A stretch of 64,000 bases of DNA from Dromiciops gliroides (taxonomy: Eukaryota > Chordata > Mammalia > Microbiotheria > Microbiotheriidae). The stretch lies in assembly GCF_019393635.1 (NCBI RefSeq), contig NC_057863.1:643843306-643907305 (forward strand). The letters run 5' to 3'. Positions 1 through 11,900 of this stretch are shown piece by piece. Both the position numbers and the translations under genes were made by a program. Each line of letters opens with the position of its first letter. Positions within the stretch are counted from its first letter, which is position 1. The notes under the pieces are model-generated. The model did no database searches. It had not been told where the DNA came from and saw only the letters and a list, made by a program, of their open reading frames with translations.

Positions 1-3000
1 AAAGAGAAGCCCAGAGAGCTGAGGCCCCAGAGGCCTCACTGCTCGGCCGAGAATGCAGAGCCCAGAGCTGAAACAAGGCCAAGTCAGACCTCTGTCTTCA
101 AGAACTAGGAACAATCCCAAGGTAGAAGGAGCAGCCTGGTGGGCTCAACTCCCCTGGGGCCGGGGTGCTCGAGTACAGGCAGGTGGGCTGGAGGCCCTGA
201 ATGAGGGAGGGAGAAGCAGCTGCCGGGAGGCAGACGCCTTCAGAAAAAGGAGGGAAGCAACAAGAGCTGGCCAGAGACAAGGCTGCCCCAAGGCTGCTTG
301 CTCAGAGACAGGAAGGAGTGAGCAGGGACCATGGGCAGCACAGGCTTCTCCAGGAAGGGCAGGCCCCAATGGTCCCGAAGCCCGCCTGGGCCAGCAAGGG
401 GGTGATCTCCCAGCAGGCAGATCACACATCCTTCCTGGGTTCTTTGCACCCCCACTGCACTCAGCCTGTCTGTACAGGCCATGCCCCTGGCCATCTTCAC
501 ATGGCTCCACGTCACAGAGCACCAGAACCACGAGCGGCCACAGGGCTCACCACCACCCTGGGGCAAGCACTGCCCTCTTAAGCAGAGCTAAACGGCTCCC
601 GTTGGCATCCTGAGTCCTGTTTCTACCCTCTAAGGCCCAGGGGAATAAAGCTAATGCCTCTTCCACATGAGACCATTCAAACATTTGAAAGCACAACAGA
701 CAGAGCACTGAACTTGGAGTGAGAAAGACCCAAGTGCAAACCCTTACCCCGACACCCAATCTAAAGTGTGACCCTGGACAAGTCACTTAACCTCTGCCTG
801 CTTCGGTTTCCTTGTCTATAAAGTGAGAATAACAACACCTCTCCCAGGGTTGTGAGGAAGGACTCTGCAGACCTAAAAGCACTCCATGGGTTAGCAATTA
901 CAGTGATCAAGAAGAGTCTTCTTTTTTCCGATATTCTATCTGCTCCTTTCTCCTGCCTACTCAGTCAGAGCACCAGAGGCATGGTGACAAGAATGGCAGC
1001 TTCTCTAGTCGTCTGGGCTTCCTTGAATTCCCCAGATCAGTGCCCAAGCGGTTCCAAGCTGAAGAGTCCTCGAATGGAGTCAGGAGAGGCCTCAGCTCAC
1101 CTTCCCCGCCTCTGTCCCCAAGCAGGGGCAATATGGGCCAATTAAGAGACCTCTCTGCCACCCTCAGCTCCTCATCTGTCAAGAGCAGATGAGATCTGTA
1201 GTACCTGCTGCTCTGGGGCTGTTGTGAGCATCAAAGGAGAGAATAGACGGGGAGCACTTTGAAAACTTAAATCCTGTACAACTGTGGCCTGTTCTTTCCT
1301 CTCCCTCCTCCTGGGGACTCCCTTAGAATGTCCTCTAGGCTTCTCCAAATGCACTTAGCAAATTCTATGAAGGTATTTATTGGGGGAGGTTTTATTTCCT
1401 TGAATTGACTAGGAGCTCCAGGAAGGCACAGGCCCTTCCCTGAAGGACCCCAGGCCAAGCAGATGCTCAGGAAACATTTACTGAATGAGTGGGGTGTGTG
1501 TGTCTCCCCACACATGCAGAGCTGGACCTGCTGAGCAGCTGCTGGTGGTGAAGTGCTTGGAAGTCAAAGGAGAAAAAAAAGATACCAGAAGGACTATGGA
1601 GTCAAAGCACTGGGATGTGTGAGGAAGGAGGATTTGCTGAAGCTGATGAAGCCTCTTTGTAGACAGAAAAAATGAAGCCGGATGCTCCCAAGGACCTACC
1701 TTAGGCCCCCCAAGAGACTCGAGGCACAAATGGGCCTTTTTGGGGGGAGGGCAAGCCCTAAGCACCCCCTCCCTGGGAGAGCTTCTCAATGGGCCCTTGA
1801 CAAGGACTTGCCTAGCAGCCACAGGCCAGAGCAACTTCACAGGAACAGAGGTCATCATCATTCAGAAAGGGGCAGCAGCCCTGACTGATGGCCAAGAATA
1901 ACCTCCAATTACCAACTGAATAATGCTGCTTGTGGGTCAGCAAGAGGACTTAGGTGATGGTCATCCCTTGGGCTCCACTGTTGGAACTCCCCTTCAACAA
2001 GGCTAACACTTAAGGGTTATAGAGATCACCTCATTCGACCTGCTCATTTTACAGATGAGGAAACTGGGGTCCGATGGCTCCAGAAAGACCTGAATTAGGC
2101 TCCTGCCCCACAGGGTGGCTGCGCAGACCCTGGGCAGGCTACTTAGCTTTAGTCAGTTTCCTCTGCTGTGATATAGAAGTTGCAGTACCAGTAGCATGTG
2201 GCTCCTATGGGATATCTCATGGAAAGACCTTTGCAAACTTTAAAACGCTATATAAAACCAGCGACTGCTGTTATTGTCAAAATGATCTATGAAGCCAGTT
2301 GCCTTGGCTATTTTTTGTCCAAGGTCACCAAGGTCGTGGGTAACAGAGAATCATGATTTGAACCCGTATCTTCTGGATCCTTTCCAGCAGACCACATTGA
2401 GGAACCAGCTGTTGGCACACGTGCCACCTCCCTCCCCCAGGAAAATGCCTCCTCCTTCTCCTCCTGCCTCCTGGGATGCTTCTCCCCTTAGGGGCATAGT
2501 CACCACCAACATCCTCCAGTGGAAACTCTCCCGAGCCCGGGGACACCTGGGCAAATCTTTCAATGAGATCGCAGCCACGGAAGTCGAAGCCCTGTGGCAC
2601 TGCCAGGGCGAGGGGCACTTACAAGAAAGGAAATAACGCTTCCCCTCTGACCGCAAAGAGGCAGCTCCCCAGCCACCCGCGAGAACATTGGGGCAAAGGT
2701 TGCCCGCGGGACTCGGCCCGAGCTGGGGCGACCCCCGGGCAGCAGCCAAACCCAGACGGCAGCGGCCGTGCCAGGGCCGGGCTGGCCTCCGGCTGCCCCC
2801 GGGCCTGTGCCCACGAGGAGCTGCCCGTGGAAGAAAACAAACCCGGGCGCAACGGAGGCAGCTTGAGGGGATTCGCCCCAGAGAGGTAGCACCCCGGCCA
2901 CCCCCAGACCCTTCAGTGGGAGTGCCGCCCTCGGCTAGGGGGTGGCCGGGGTGCTACCCTTCGAGGTCCCAGTCCGAGGTCCCGATCCGAGCCCCCGGCC

Positions 3001-3268
3001 CGGCGGAGATCAGGCGCGGGCCGCGCGCCGTCCCCTCCCGAACCTTGCGGGCCCGGCCCGGGGCCCGAGGGGAGAGAGGACCGGAGGCCGGCCCGGGGGT
3101 CCCGGGCCAAGGTCAGGGTCTGCCCGGCCCCCGCCCCCACCTTGTTATTGACGCCGGGCCAGGGTTCGGCCCGCTCCCCCTCCTCCCTTGGGGCGCCCCC
3201 GCGCCCACCCGGGATCCCCGAGGGGAGGGGCCCCGGCGCTGCCGCCCCCTCCCCCAGACCCCCCTCAC
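1..3268 (-). other. AKT2: AKT2 intron 1 (5'-most part), no coding exon seen
   Basis: This stretch lies downstream (on the minus strand) of the probable AKT2 first exon, so by synteny it is the start of AKT2 intron 1. I found no convincing coding exon. It holds a MIR-type fragment near 690-870, an L2-like fragment on the minus strand near 1390-1490, another tRNA-SINE/MIR-like tail around 2030-2280, and increasing GC content from about 2650 that merges with the CpG island. Assignment to AKT2 is inferred from gene order, because none of its protein-coding exons are in the window. Confidence 0.5.
690..870 (+). repeat. MIR-type SINE fragment
   Basis: It carries the MIR signature: a tRNA-related core (GTGACCCTGGACAAGTCACT) followed by a tail reading roughly CCTCAGTTTCCTCATCTGTAAAATG and a GTTGTGAGGA end. 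The copy is diverged, as expected for an old therian repeat. Confidence 0.6.
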
Positions 3269-4090
3269 CTGTCACCGGCGGCTGCAGAGGGTCCTCGGCG
3301 GGCGCCGGCTCCCGCCCATCGCCGTCCGGCGGCGGCCTCCTACGGCGGCTCCGCGGTCCCCGGGCGGCCGTGGATCGTCCTCCGCGTCAGGCCCCAACCG
3401 CTCGCGCAGCAGCTACGGAGCGCGCGCCCCCCTCCCGCCGCACTCCTCCCCTCCCTCCCTCCCGGCCCTCCCTCCCCGGCCCGCGGCTCACCTCCCCCGC
3501 CTGCCGCCCGCCCCCCGGCCGGAAGAACCGCCCCCTGCTGCCACAAACAGGAATTGACGTAAGAGATGACGAGTGAAGCGCTCGGAGCGGGGGAAGGGAC
3601 GGGGAGGCGGGGCAGTCCGGAGAGCTGCAAACGCGCAGACTCCCAGCTGAAGGACGCTGGGAAGCCGTCAGAGTTGCTGCGCCGGCGCAGTTCCAGAAAG
3701 CGGGGGCGACAAGGAACGAAACTGGTGGGAGCCTACTATGGGCGTGTGGTCTTTCGAAGAGACTACGCAGGCGCGCAGGACGGAAAAAAGATGGGGGAAG
3801 GTGTCGTTTTGCCGAAGCGAAGGGGCGCCGCGGTGCGCAGGCGCAGTTTGCTTCCGAAGGCGCCGCGTCCCCCCGGGACCACCTCCCAGCAGCCCCCGGG
3901 TTTGCCGACCAGCTGCAGGCCGATGGCTCAGGCCGAGGAGCCGGTGGCTCACACGCCAACGCGAGGGCAGCCGGAGGGGGCTGGCTCCCTGGGACCGGGA
4001 GCCCTTCTCGTTTATTCAGTTGCAGCCGCGGCCAGTCGTCGTGGTCTTGGTCGCTGACACTCTCCGGCCTGCGAGATGACGAGGGCGGCC
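2690..4090. promoter_or_regulatory. AKT2: CpG island / AKT2 promoter region
   Basis: This is a very GC- and CpG-rich block flanked by ordinary DNA. It contains the probable AKT2 first exon on the minus strand and, upstream of it, a CRE-like TGACGTAA (3555-3562). It also has three NRF1-like GCGC motifs: a palindrome TGCGCCGGCGCA (3678-3689), ACGCAGGCGCGC (3765-3776) and TGCGCAGGCGCA (3834-3845). Assignment to AKT2 rests on conserved gene order (AKT2 next to C19orf47, same strand); the motifs are read by eye. Confidence 0.65.
3269..3560 (-). other. AKT2: Probable AKT2 first (non-coding) exon
   Basis: On the minus strand a strong splice donor reads CCGGTGACAG|GTGAGG, so the exon ends at 3269. 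The 5' end is not determinable; 3560 is chosen because CpG-rich sequence with a CRE-like TGACGTAA motif starts there. No coding frame is claimed: in known AKT2 genes the start codon lies in a later exon beyond the window. The identification is by synteny (AKT2 lies next to and is codirectional with C19orf47 in human) plus donor and CpG island. The AKT2 product would be the RAC-beta serine/threonine kinase. Confidence 0.5.
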
Positions 4091-4594
4091 AAAGGGGCCT
4101 CGGCCCCAGTGCCCAGTGTGGCAGTCTGTCATGGCCCTGGCGTGGGGGCACACCTATGCTTTCTCTGCGAGCCCTTTCCTTAATGCCAGGACGGGGCTGT
4201 GCCCGGGATCCAGTCTGGTCCAAAATCTCTGCCAGTTACTAACCGTGTGACCCAGGGAAAAGCCCGTCCTGTCTGTGGGCCTCAGTTTCCCCATCTGTAA
4301 ATCCCCCTCCGGGGCAGCCCAGGACCCCAGCTCTGGGAATTCTTGGGCCAAGGGCCACCGGGGACCAAGGTCTAGCATTCTGGTACTTAGAATGCACCTG
4401 GGCTTTTCCCAAATGGATCAGCAGAGGAAAAAAGGGAAATAGCCCACCTGGAGGGGCCATCAGGGTGGGCAAAACCCTGCCCAGAAAAGATCCCAACCCA
4501 AGCCTTGACCAAGGACACAAGGCATGAGCCAGAAGGGAAGGGAGCAAAGAAACCAGAAAGGGGACAGCAGTGCTTGGTTTCACGGGCTTCTAAG

Positions 4595-5929
4595 TCAGAG
4601 GGGACCCCAGCTTTATTAACCCGGGGCCACATCAAGCACCTCCACTCGTGTCCTGAAACAAGTCCAGAAACAATCCAGCTCCCCAGTGGAAGGGGTCATC
4701 TTCAGAGAAATCCCAGTTTTCCCCAATCCCGGGCCTCCCCTTCCCCCCATCTCACCCCAGGCGGTTCATTTTCAGTCTAAATCTAAAGTGAAGAACACTT
4801 CTCCTTGCCCACAAGAACAAAGTAGCAGGGGAAAAACCACAAAGATCTATAAAAACCCGTTCCTTTCCCCTCTGTGGCCTCTGATTATCGCATGTCGGCA
4901 GGCAGACAGGCCCAGGTGAAGCTCCTCTGGCCAGCAGGCACCAGCACCAAGGTGGAGAGACCTCCCCGGCAGCGCCTCAGCCTCCTAAGAGTTCCTAACA
5001 GCTCGGCGCCATGGGCGGCGGGGAGGGCGCAGGGAGGGCGAGGATAGACGCACTTCGGGCAGAGGACAGCGGGCAGTCTGGCCTTCCCACCAAGACAGAA
5101 AATAGAAGAGAAAGGAAGAGTGTGAAGGAGGAAAACTACTAAAGGCAATAACCTAGAGCAAGCAGTAGAGGGGGAGGAAGGGAGACATTTGGGAAAGCAA
5201 GAGGCCTTCCCTCCTGGCCCTTTGGACTGGCTGTGGGGCAGGATGAGGAGATGGGGGGCCCGGGTTGGCAGATCTCTGCCAGGGACTCCAGAGTTGGTCT
5301 CAGAACAGGGTCCGTTCAGGTGCTATGTTGGAGAAGAGGGGCTGAGAGGAAAGGCCTGTCCATCTGGTGCATAGGGCACTCTCATATTTACCTGGGGGCC
5401 ACAGAAAAGCCAGTGGGGAAGGGGCATCTCCTTCCCTGGAAGGAGCCCCAAGAACAGCAGAAAGGGGGGAAAATGACACAGGGAGAAAATCAGAAAAGGG
5501 GGCAGCCAAGGGTCCTGCAGAGGAAGCACTGAATTTCCCAAGTCCTTTATCCAGAACTCAACACCACTGGTTCCCCCAAGGGCTGACCAGTTGTCATCTC
5601 TGCCTCCCATCACACACATCCCCAGTGGCAGACACAACCCTGGACAGTGTCAGATTTCTGGCCTGAACAGGGATCTCTCTCCTTGATGTTCCCCACTTCC
5701 ACCACGCTTCACTGGCCAGAGAGGACTTGCTACAATTTGGACAAGGGGAGCTAAAAGAGCATCTAAGGCAGTGGAAGTGGACACAAGCAACCAAAGGCCC
5801 CAGAGGAAAGAGAGCAGTGGGCCAAGGAAGGGGCCAGGCCAGACCAGGTGGGGCAGGCAGGGTGTGTGAGTTAAGGCAGATACAGTACAGAGGGGCTCCG
5901 ACACGGCTCTCCAAGCCCTAGCAGCAGTG
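4595..5929 (-). other. C19orf47: C19orf47 3' UTR with poly(A) signal
   Basis: Downstream of the C19orf47 stop codon the first clear AATAAA on the minus strand is at 4612-4617, giving a 3' UTR of about 1.3 kb. The interval contains no other gene. The exact cleavage site is inferred. Confidence 0.5.
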
Positions 5930-8900
5930 TTAGTCGCTCTTCCGCCCCAGTCTTTTAAACACACTAATAGTGCCTGTGTTGTCCATCTGTGCGCTATGAC
6001 CCTCGCTGGAGCTGCTCACCCTCGAGCCTGCCAAGGTCCTCTTTATGGTAACCTTGAACTCAGCTGGAGACTTACTCTTTGTGCTGGTGACCTGGCTGTC
6101 CTGAGCCTCTGTTGGAAGAGTAGCTTTGCCAAGTCTCTGGATGACGCTGCCTTTGGGCGGTGGGTCTGGCTTTCTCTCAGCAGAGGGGCCCTGACTGCCC
6201 CCTGAGCGCCCCAGAGTGGCTGGGACTGGCTTGGATGCTGAGCTGGTGGCTTTGGCCTTGATGGTCACCCCCAGGGGGCTGCTGTCCTTGGCAAAGGACG
6301 TGCCCATCCTTTTGAGGACCCCCGCGTATTGCAGGACGGAGCTGTCATCATCACTGTCTCCTGCCCGCTCCTCATCTGTTTCCAGGGCATCGCCCAGCCG
6401 GCTGAAGACACCTGTGGGCTGCAAGGGAATGAAAGGGGTCATCAACGAGAGCGAAGGACAAGCTGCCACGTTAAGGGAACCACGGCCTGCATCTCACCTT
6501 ATTCCCAGTTGTTGTGTCAGCCTTAGTCTCAGCTCCAAGCCGGTCAAAGACCGATGTCCTTTGGACACCTGGGAGGGAAGTCAGTCAGTCAGTCAAAAGG
6601 CTCATACTGAGTGCCCCTGGGGGCACAGCCTGAGAATCCCCTGAGCTGCTGGAGGAGCTGTGACCTACCTCAGGAGAGGGGACCTGGGACATCGCTGGAG
6701 ATGCCTGAACTAAGCTGTAGGGATGGGTCAGCAAGAAACCAAACTGTCCATGACCCTCACAGCATTAACACACCTTAAGCCCAGGATGTGGCCAATCAGG
6801 TGGCTCCCAGGTCTAGAACAGAGGCCCACGTGGAGGGCAGGACCCCACTGGACCACACGGGAAGGGCTCACTCTGGGGAAGCCCCTGGCCTCACCTTTGG
6901 CTGCCTGCTGCTGCTCCAGGATCTTCCGTGTCCGAGGCGTGGTCCCCTTGGGCATGGTGATGACGTACTTCCCTTCCATCTCGGCGGTCACTCGGCGCCT
7001 CCGCTTCACGGGCACAGCTGAATTCTCCTCTTCAAGCTGGTCCAGTGCTGGGAAGGGCCAAACGTGAGCTAATGAGCAGCTGGGACAGGGACCCCCCCCC
7101 CTCCCAAAATATTCTAGAATTGGGGAAGGGCTCCCTTCCTCCAAATGGGGACACAATGAGAAAATTAGCCCCCTTCAGTCTCATTTCACTCACAGGACCC
7201 AATATTTGGAATTTCTTTCAGGGACTTCTCAACAACTGTCACCAAAGCATTCCCAGAAAGACGTGATCAGTGAGAGGGTCCCAAAGGAGGCCAAAGCCCC
7301 GCAGAGGCACTTGCTCCCCACCCCCACCTCTGGGCAAGCCCATCCCACATTCCCCATCCTCACAGGTGCCCCGCCACTGAGCTCCCCATACCAGCTGCTT
7401 TGGCGTGCTTAGTGGCCATCTTGTTGGAGACAGTGACGGAGATCTTGGAGGCGCTGGCGTCTGGACGCCGGGCAGGGGTGCTGGGTGGGGAGTCCCGACT
7501 CAGGCTGTTGGCGATCATCCGAGAGGCGGCTGGAGAGGTGACAAAGGGGAAATGAGGCTCAGCAGTGGGGCCTGGACCATCCCAGCCTGGGGAGTGGGGG
7601 GGAGGGAGAGTGGCCACCACTGGGTTCTAACTGGGCACCAGAAGTGACTCAGACCCAACCCCCTCGAAGTTCAGAGGAGCTAAGGGCTCCTCGGCCTTAA
7701 CTCACCTCAAAGGGGAGCAGTACAGTAACTGACACTGACACTGCCAGCATCCTTCCAGATGCAGGGAGGTTTTCTGTGGGGTACCTCCTACATCTCTCCC
7801 AACACTCTTGTACTGTGTGGTGGGAGGATCACTGTGGCCCTTATACAGGTGAAGAAACTGAGGCTCCAACGGAGCCCTGCTCTGGGGGCAGAGCCAAGTG
7901 TCCCCCACAGCCCCAGCCCATGCCGTGCCGCAGCCCCAGGCCCAAGGTGACCGCTCCCTCAGAGCGTGCCTGGAGGTCAACACCACGTGGACCCAGGAGA
8001 AGAGCTAAGCCATGACCCCTCCTGGGCAAACTCACCGCCGGCGGCACTGCGCCGAAGCTCTGCCTGCAGATGGCTGGGGCTGGGTGCTAAGGACTCGGCA
8101 GCTGCTCTGCACACATCCTGTAAAGGACAGAATGGGTGAGACGGACTCCAAGGAAAGGGCTTCTGGGGCCCTTGATGCCTCTTAGTGTGCAGAAGGCCCG
8201 CTCCCTCTAAAAGGGACATTGTCATGAACAGTTCCAGAGCTGGAACAGCCTGGCTCCTTCAGGGACAGAGGGTCAGGGCCTGGCCTGGAGCGACACTCTC
8301 CCAGCCCTCACTTCTCTCATGTGGGGTAGTGTGCACCATGGAGTTGGCCAGAAAGACATGGGCTTGACTCTGAGTGACCACATGGGACTCCATAAAGCCC
8401 TCTCCAGCCTGGTCACTTTCCTGGGCCCACCCACCTCATAGGATCTCATGCCTGTTGGGTGTTTCCCCACCATCAATGATAACATCATGTGCAACGTCTC
8501 TCTATCTGGACAATTCTGCTGAGCAAGGGAAGGAGGAGAGCATAGGTTTTGCTCTGAAGCCATTTCACTTGATGTCAGTCACCATGTAAGCTAGGAAAAG
8601 GGCTGAGAGCCAGTAGAACATTATGGGGTCTGCCAGTCTCCCTGACAAAGAGTCTCAGAAAGCCTCCCAGTACGACAGGCATAAAAAGGAAATACCAACT
8701 CACCCCCCGGTTGCTTGACCACAGAAGACCAAAGGGAACAGTAGGAGGCAGAGCCAAGCGTCCTCCTGCCCCTCCCTCACACAGCCTCCCTGAAAACCCT
8801 GAAGAGGAGAGGTCCCCACGGCCTCAGCCGGGGGCAAGCACACCAACCTGGCGGTGCACCACCTTGGCGTGTTTGAGGATGGCAATGATGTCGCCCACCA

Positions 8901-11900
8901 CAGTCACCCCGAGCTCATTCATGATCTCCTTATTCAGGTCTAGCAGCATGTTCTTCTGGATCCTGTGGGGAACACTGAGCAGTGAGCAGAAGAGTGTGGG
9001 CTGGGCACTGAGCTGCCCTCCTTCCCCACCTTGGCTCTGGGGCCCACAGCTGCCTCACCTGTTATCTACAAACATCACAGCATAATTGACAGCAGGCCCC
9101 GGGGGGATCCCAGCTTCCTTGAAGAACTGGATCCATTCTGACGTAGCTGTGTAGGGACAGGAGGGAAGGCAGAGAACCAATGATGCCCTCTCAACAACCC
9201 AAGCCATGAGAGGCCTGCAGGGCTCCTGAGCTGCCCAGCCCCCTTCTCCACCACAAAGCCTAGTCCTTTGGATGTAGAAGCGCCTTGGTACTAGCTGAAC
9301 CCCAGCTAAATGCTCACACCTCATTCCTCTGAAACCCCTTCCCTTGTCACTGAGAGCATGTCACAGAAGGTCAGATTTGGACAGTATCTCAGAAGCCATC
9401 ACCTCCCATGTGGAGCACCACAAAGATGCCTTCCACAATGCCTCCCCACAAGTGGCCCTGGCCCCAGGATCCAAGTCCACCTCCTCCAACCACAACCCAC
9501 TTTACTGTAAGGCCAATCTAGCCCATATGAGCTTTTCTTTTCTTTTTTTTTCCCCCACGGGGCAATGGGGGTTAAGTGACTTGCCCAGGGTTACACATCT
9601 AGTAAGTGTCAAGTGTCTGAGGCCAGATTTGAACTCAGATCCTTCTGAATCCAGAGCAGGTGCTTCATCCACTGAGCCACCTAGCTGCCCCCGAGCTTTT
9701 CTTTACTTCAATCTCCCCCCCGCCCCCCTCCGCAGGGCAATGGGGGTTAAGTGACTTGCCCAGGGTCACACAACTAGTAAGTGTCAAGTGTCTGAGGCTG
9801 GATTTGAACTCAGGTCCTCCTGAATCCAGGGCCGGTGCTTCATCCACTGTGCCACCTAGCTGCCCCCATCTTTACTTCACTCTTTTTTTTTTTTTTAAGT
9901 GAGGGAATTGGGGTTAAGTGACTTGTCCAGGGTCACACAGCTAGTAAGTGTTAAGTGTCTGAGGCCGGATTTGAACTCAGGTACTCCTGACTCCAGGGCC
10001 GGTGCTCTATCCACTGCGCCACCTAGCTGCCCCTTTACTTCACTCTTAAACCAGCCTCTTTGTAAGTTCTACCCACTGCCCCTTGTTGGGGGCACGGGGT
10101 GGGGTCCCAAAGCCAAGCAAAACAAGGCTAATCCTTCTCCCCCAGGATACCCTTTTGTGTCCTTAAGACTGCTGTCTTTCCTTCCTCCCTCCCTCCTAAG
10201 TCCTCTCTTCTGTAGGGACTACTTCCCCAGCTCCTTGAGCACCCCCACCCAGGTCACCATATCTTGAGGTCCTTCACTATCTTACTGGCCTGGCCCTCTG
10301 AAGAGCATCCAGGGGAAAAAGGGTTGTGGCAAGTCTACTAAGGGCATGGCTACAGAAATTATGGCATATGAATGCAATAGTTTCAGAGAAAGCAACAAAG
10401 ACTTGTATACACTGATGCAAAATGAAGTGAAAGGAACCAGGAAAACAATCAGCTATGAAAGACTTAAGAGTTGGGGCAGCTAGGTGGCGCAGTGGATAGA
10501 GCACCGGCCCTGGAATCAGGAGTACCTGAGTTCAAATCCAGCCTCAGACCACTTAACACTTACTGTGTAACCCTGGGCAAGTCACTTAACCCCAATTGCC
10601 TCACTTAAAAAAAAAAAAAAAAGACTTAAAGAGTTCTGGGGGGGTGGGGGGCACAACTAGGTGGTTCAGTGGATAAAGCACCGGCCCTGGATTCAGGAGG
10701 ACCCGAATTCAAATTTGGCCTCAGATACTTGACACTTTACTAGCTGTGTGACCCTGGGCAAGTCACTTAACCCTCGTTGCTCTGTTCCCCCCCTCCCCCC
10801 CCAAATAAAGAGTTCTGAGGAGGGCAATGACCAGCTACAACTCCTGAGGACCAACGAGGAAGCATGTGACCATCTCTGCATATTTGTTACAAGAGTTTTG
10901 GATTGGCTTTGTTTTGTTTTTTCCAGTTTTGAGGTAGTGGGTGAGAGGAAGGGGGATGAGTTAGTGATAGGGTAGCAAAAAAAGAAGAGAAAGAAAAAGA
11001 TCATGGAAGAATTTTTTTAATGCACAAAAGAGAACAGAAGGAATCTGAATCAGAAAGAATCACAGACAAGTAAGTAAGACAGCTTTGAAAATTACATGTT
11101 GAATTTATTACACATTTAAAAAGCAAGCTGTATGTGATAGATTTAGTTTCAAGTACAATCCCCCTTTTCTGTTCTATTATATGTGTGTGTGTGTGTATAT
11201 ATATATATATACACACACACACATACATTTTTATACATATATACATATGTATATGTATGTATATATATATATGCTCACTTTATTTAAGTTCAGGATAAAA
11301 ATAGTAAGACTCTGCAGAGCACCCGGAAATCGCTATGATCATTGGGCACATCTATATGCATCATAGTTAAGAGTTAGCATTTGGTTAGCCTCAGACACTT
11401 AACTAGCTGTGTGAGCCTTGGAGAGTCACCAAACCTTTGCCTGCTTCAGTTTCCTCAACTGTGAAATGGGGATATAACAGCCCCTCCTCCCTCCCAAGGT
11501 TGCTGGGAGATCAAATGAGGTATTTGCGCCATTTCTTTTTAAAATGGCTTAGCCCAGGCTTGAAGGCACATGGCAGGTGTGCTACAAATGTTTATTCCCA
11601 TCCCTAATCAGAAGGCGCTTTACCTATGTTAACTAATTCGATACAGATGTGAACAGATGCCGGTAGACTGTACCATCTCCAGGTTAGTGGAGTGTTCTCC
11701 AAAGCTAACAAGGTTCGGCTGCTTTGTTTGGGAGGAAGCCGGGATTGAAGGCCCACGAGTGGCAACAACCTCAAGAGGAAACAGAAATCTAGATCCCAAG
11801 CAGACTCCTCTCCTTTGGTTCTGGGCACAAGCCTTAGAGCAGGGCCTCTTAAACTTGTTCCACTCACGCCCCACTTTTCACCAGAGAAATTTTTACATGA

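Noticed and set aside
2688-3576. Long GC-rich frames over the AKT2 CpG island
   Set aside because: Pro/Arg/Gly-rich low-complexity frames expected in CpG islands, cut by a good splice donor on the other strand; no recognisable domain.
9344-10267. Repeated frames with [21 protein letters not shown]
   Set aside because: This peptide recurs wherever the marsupial SINE lies in minus orientation. It is SINE translation, not a gene family.
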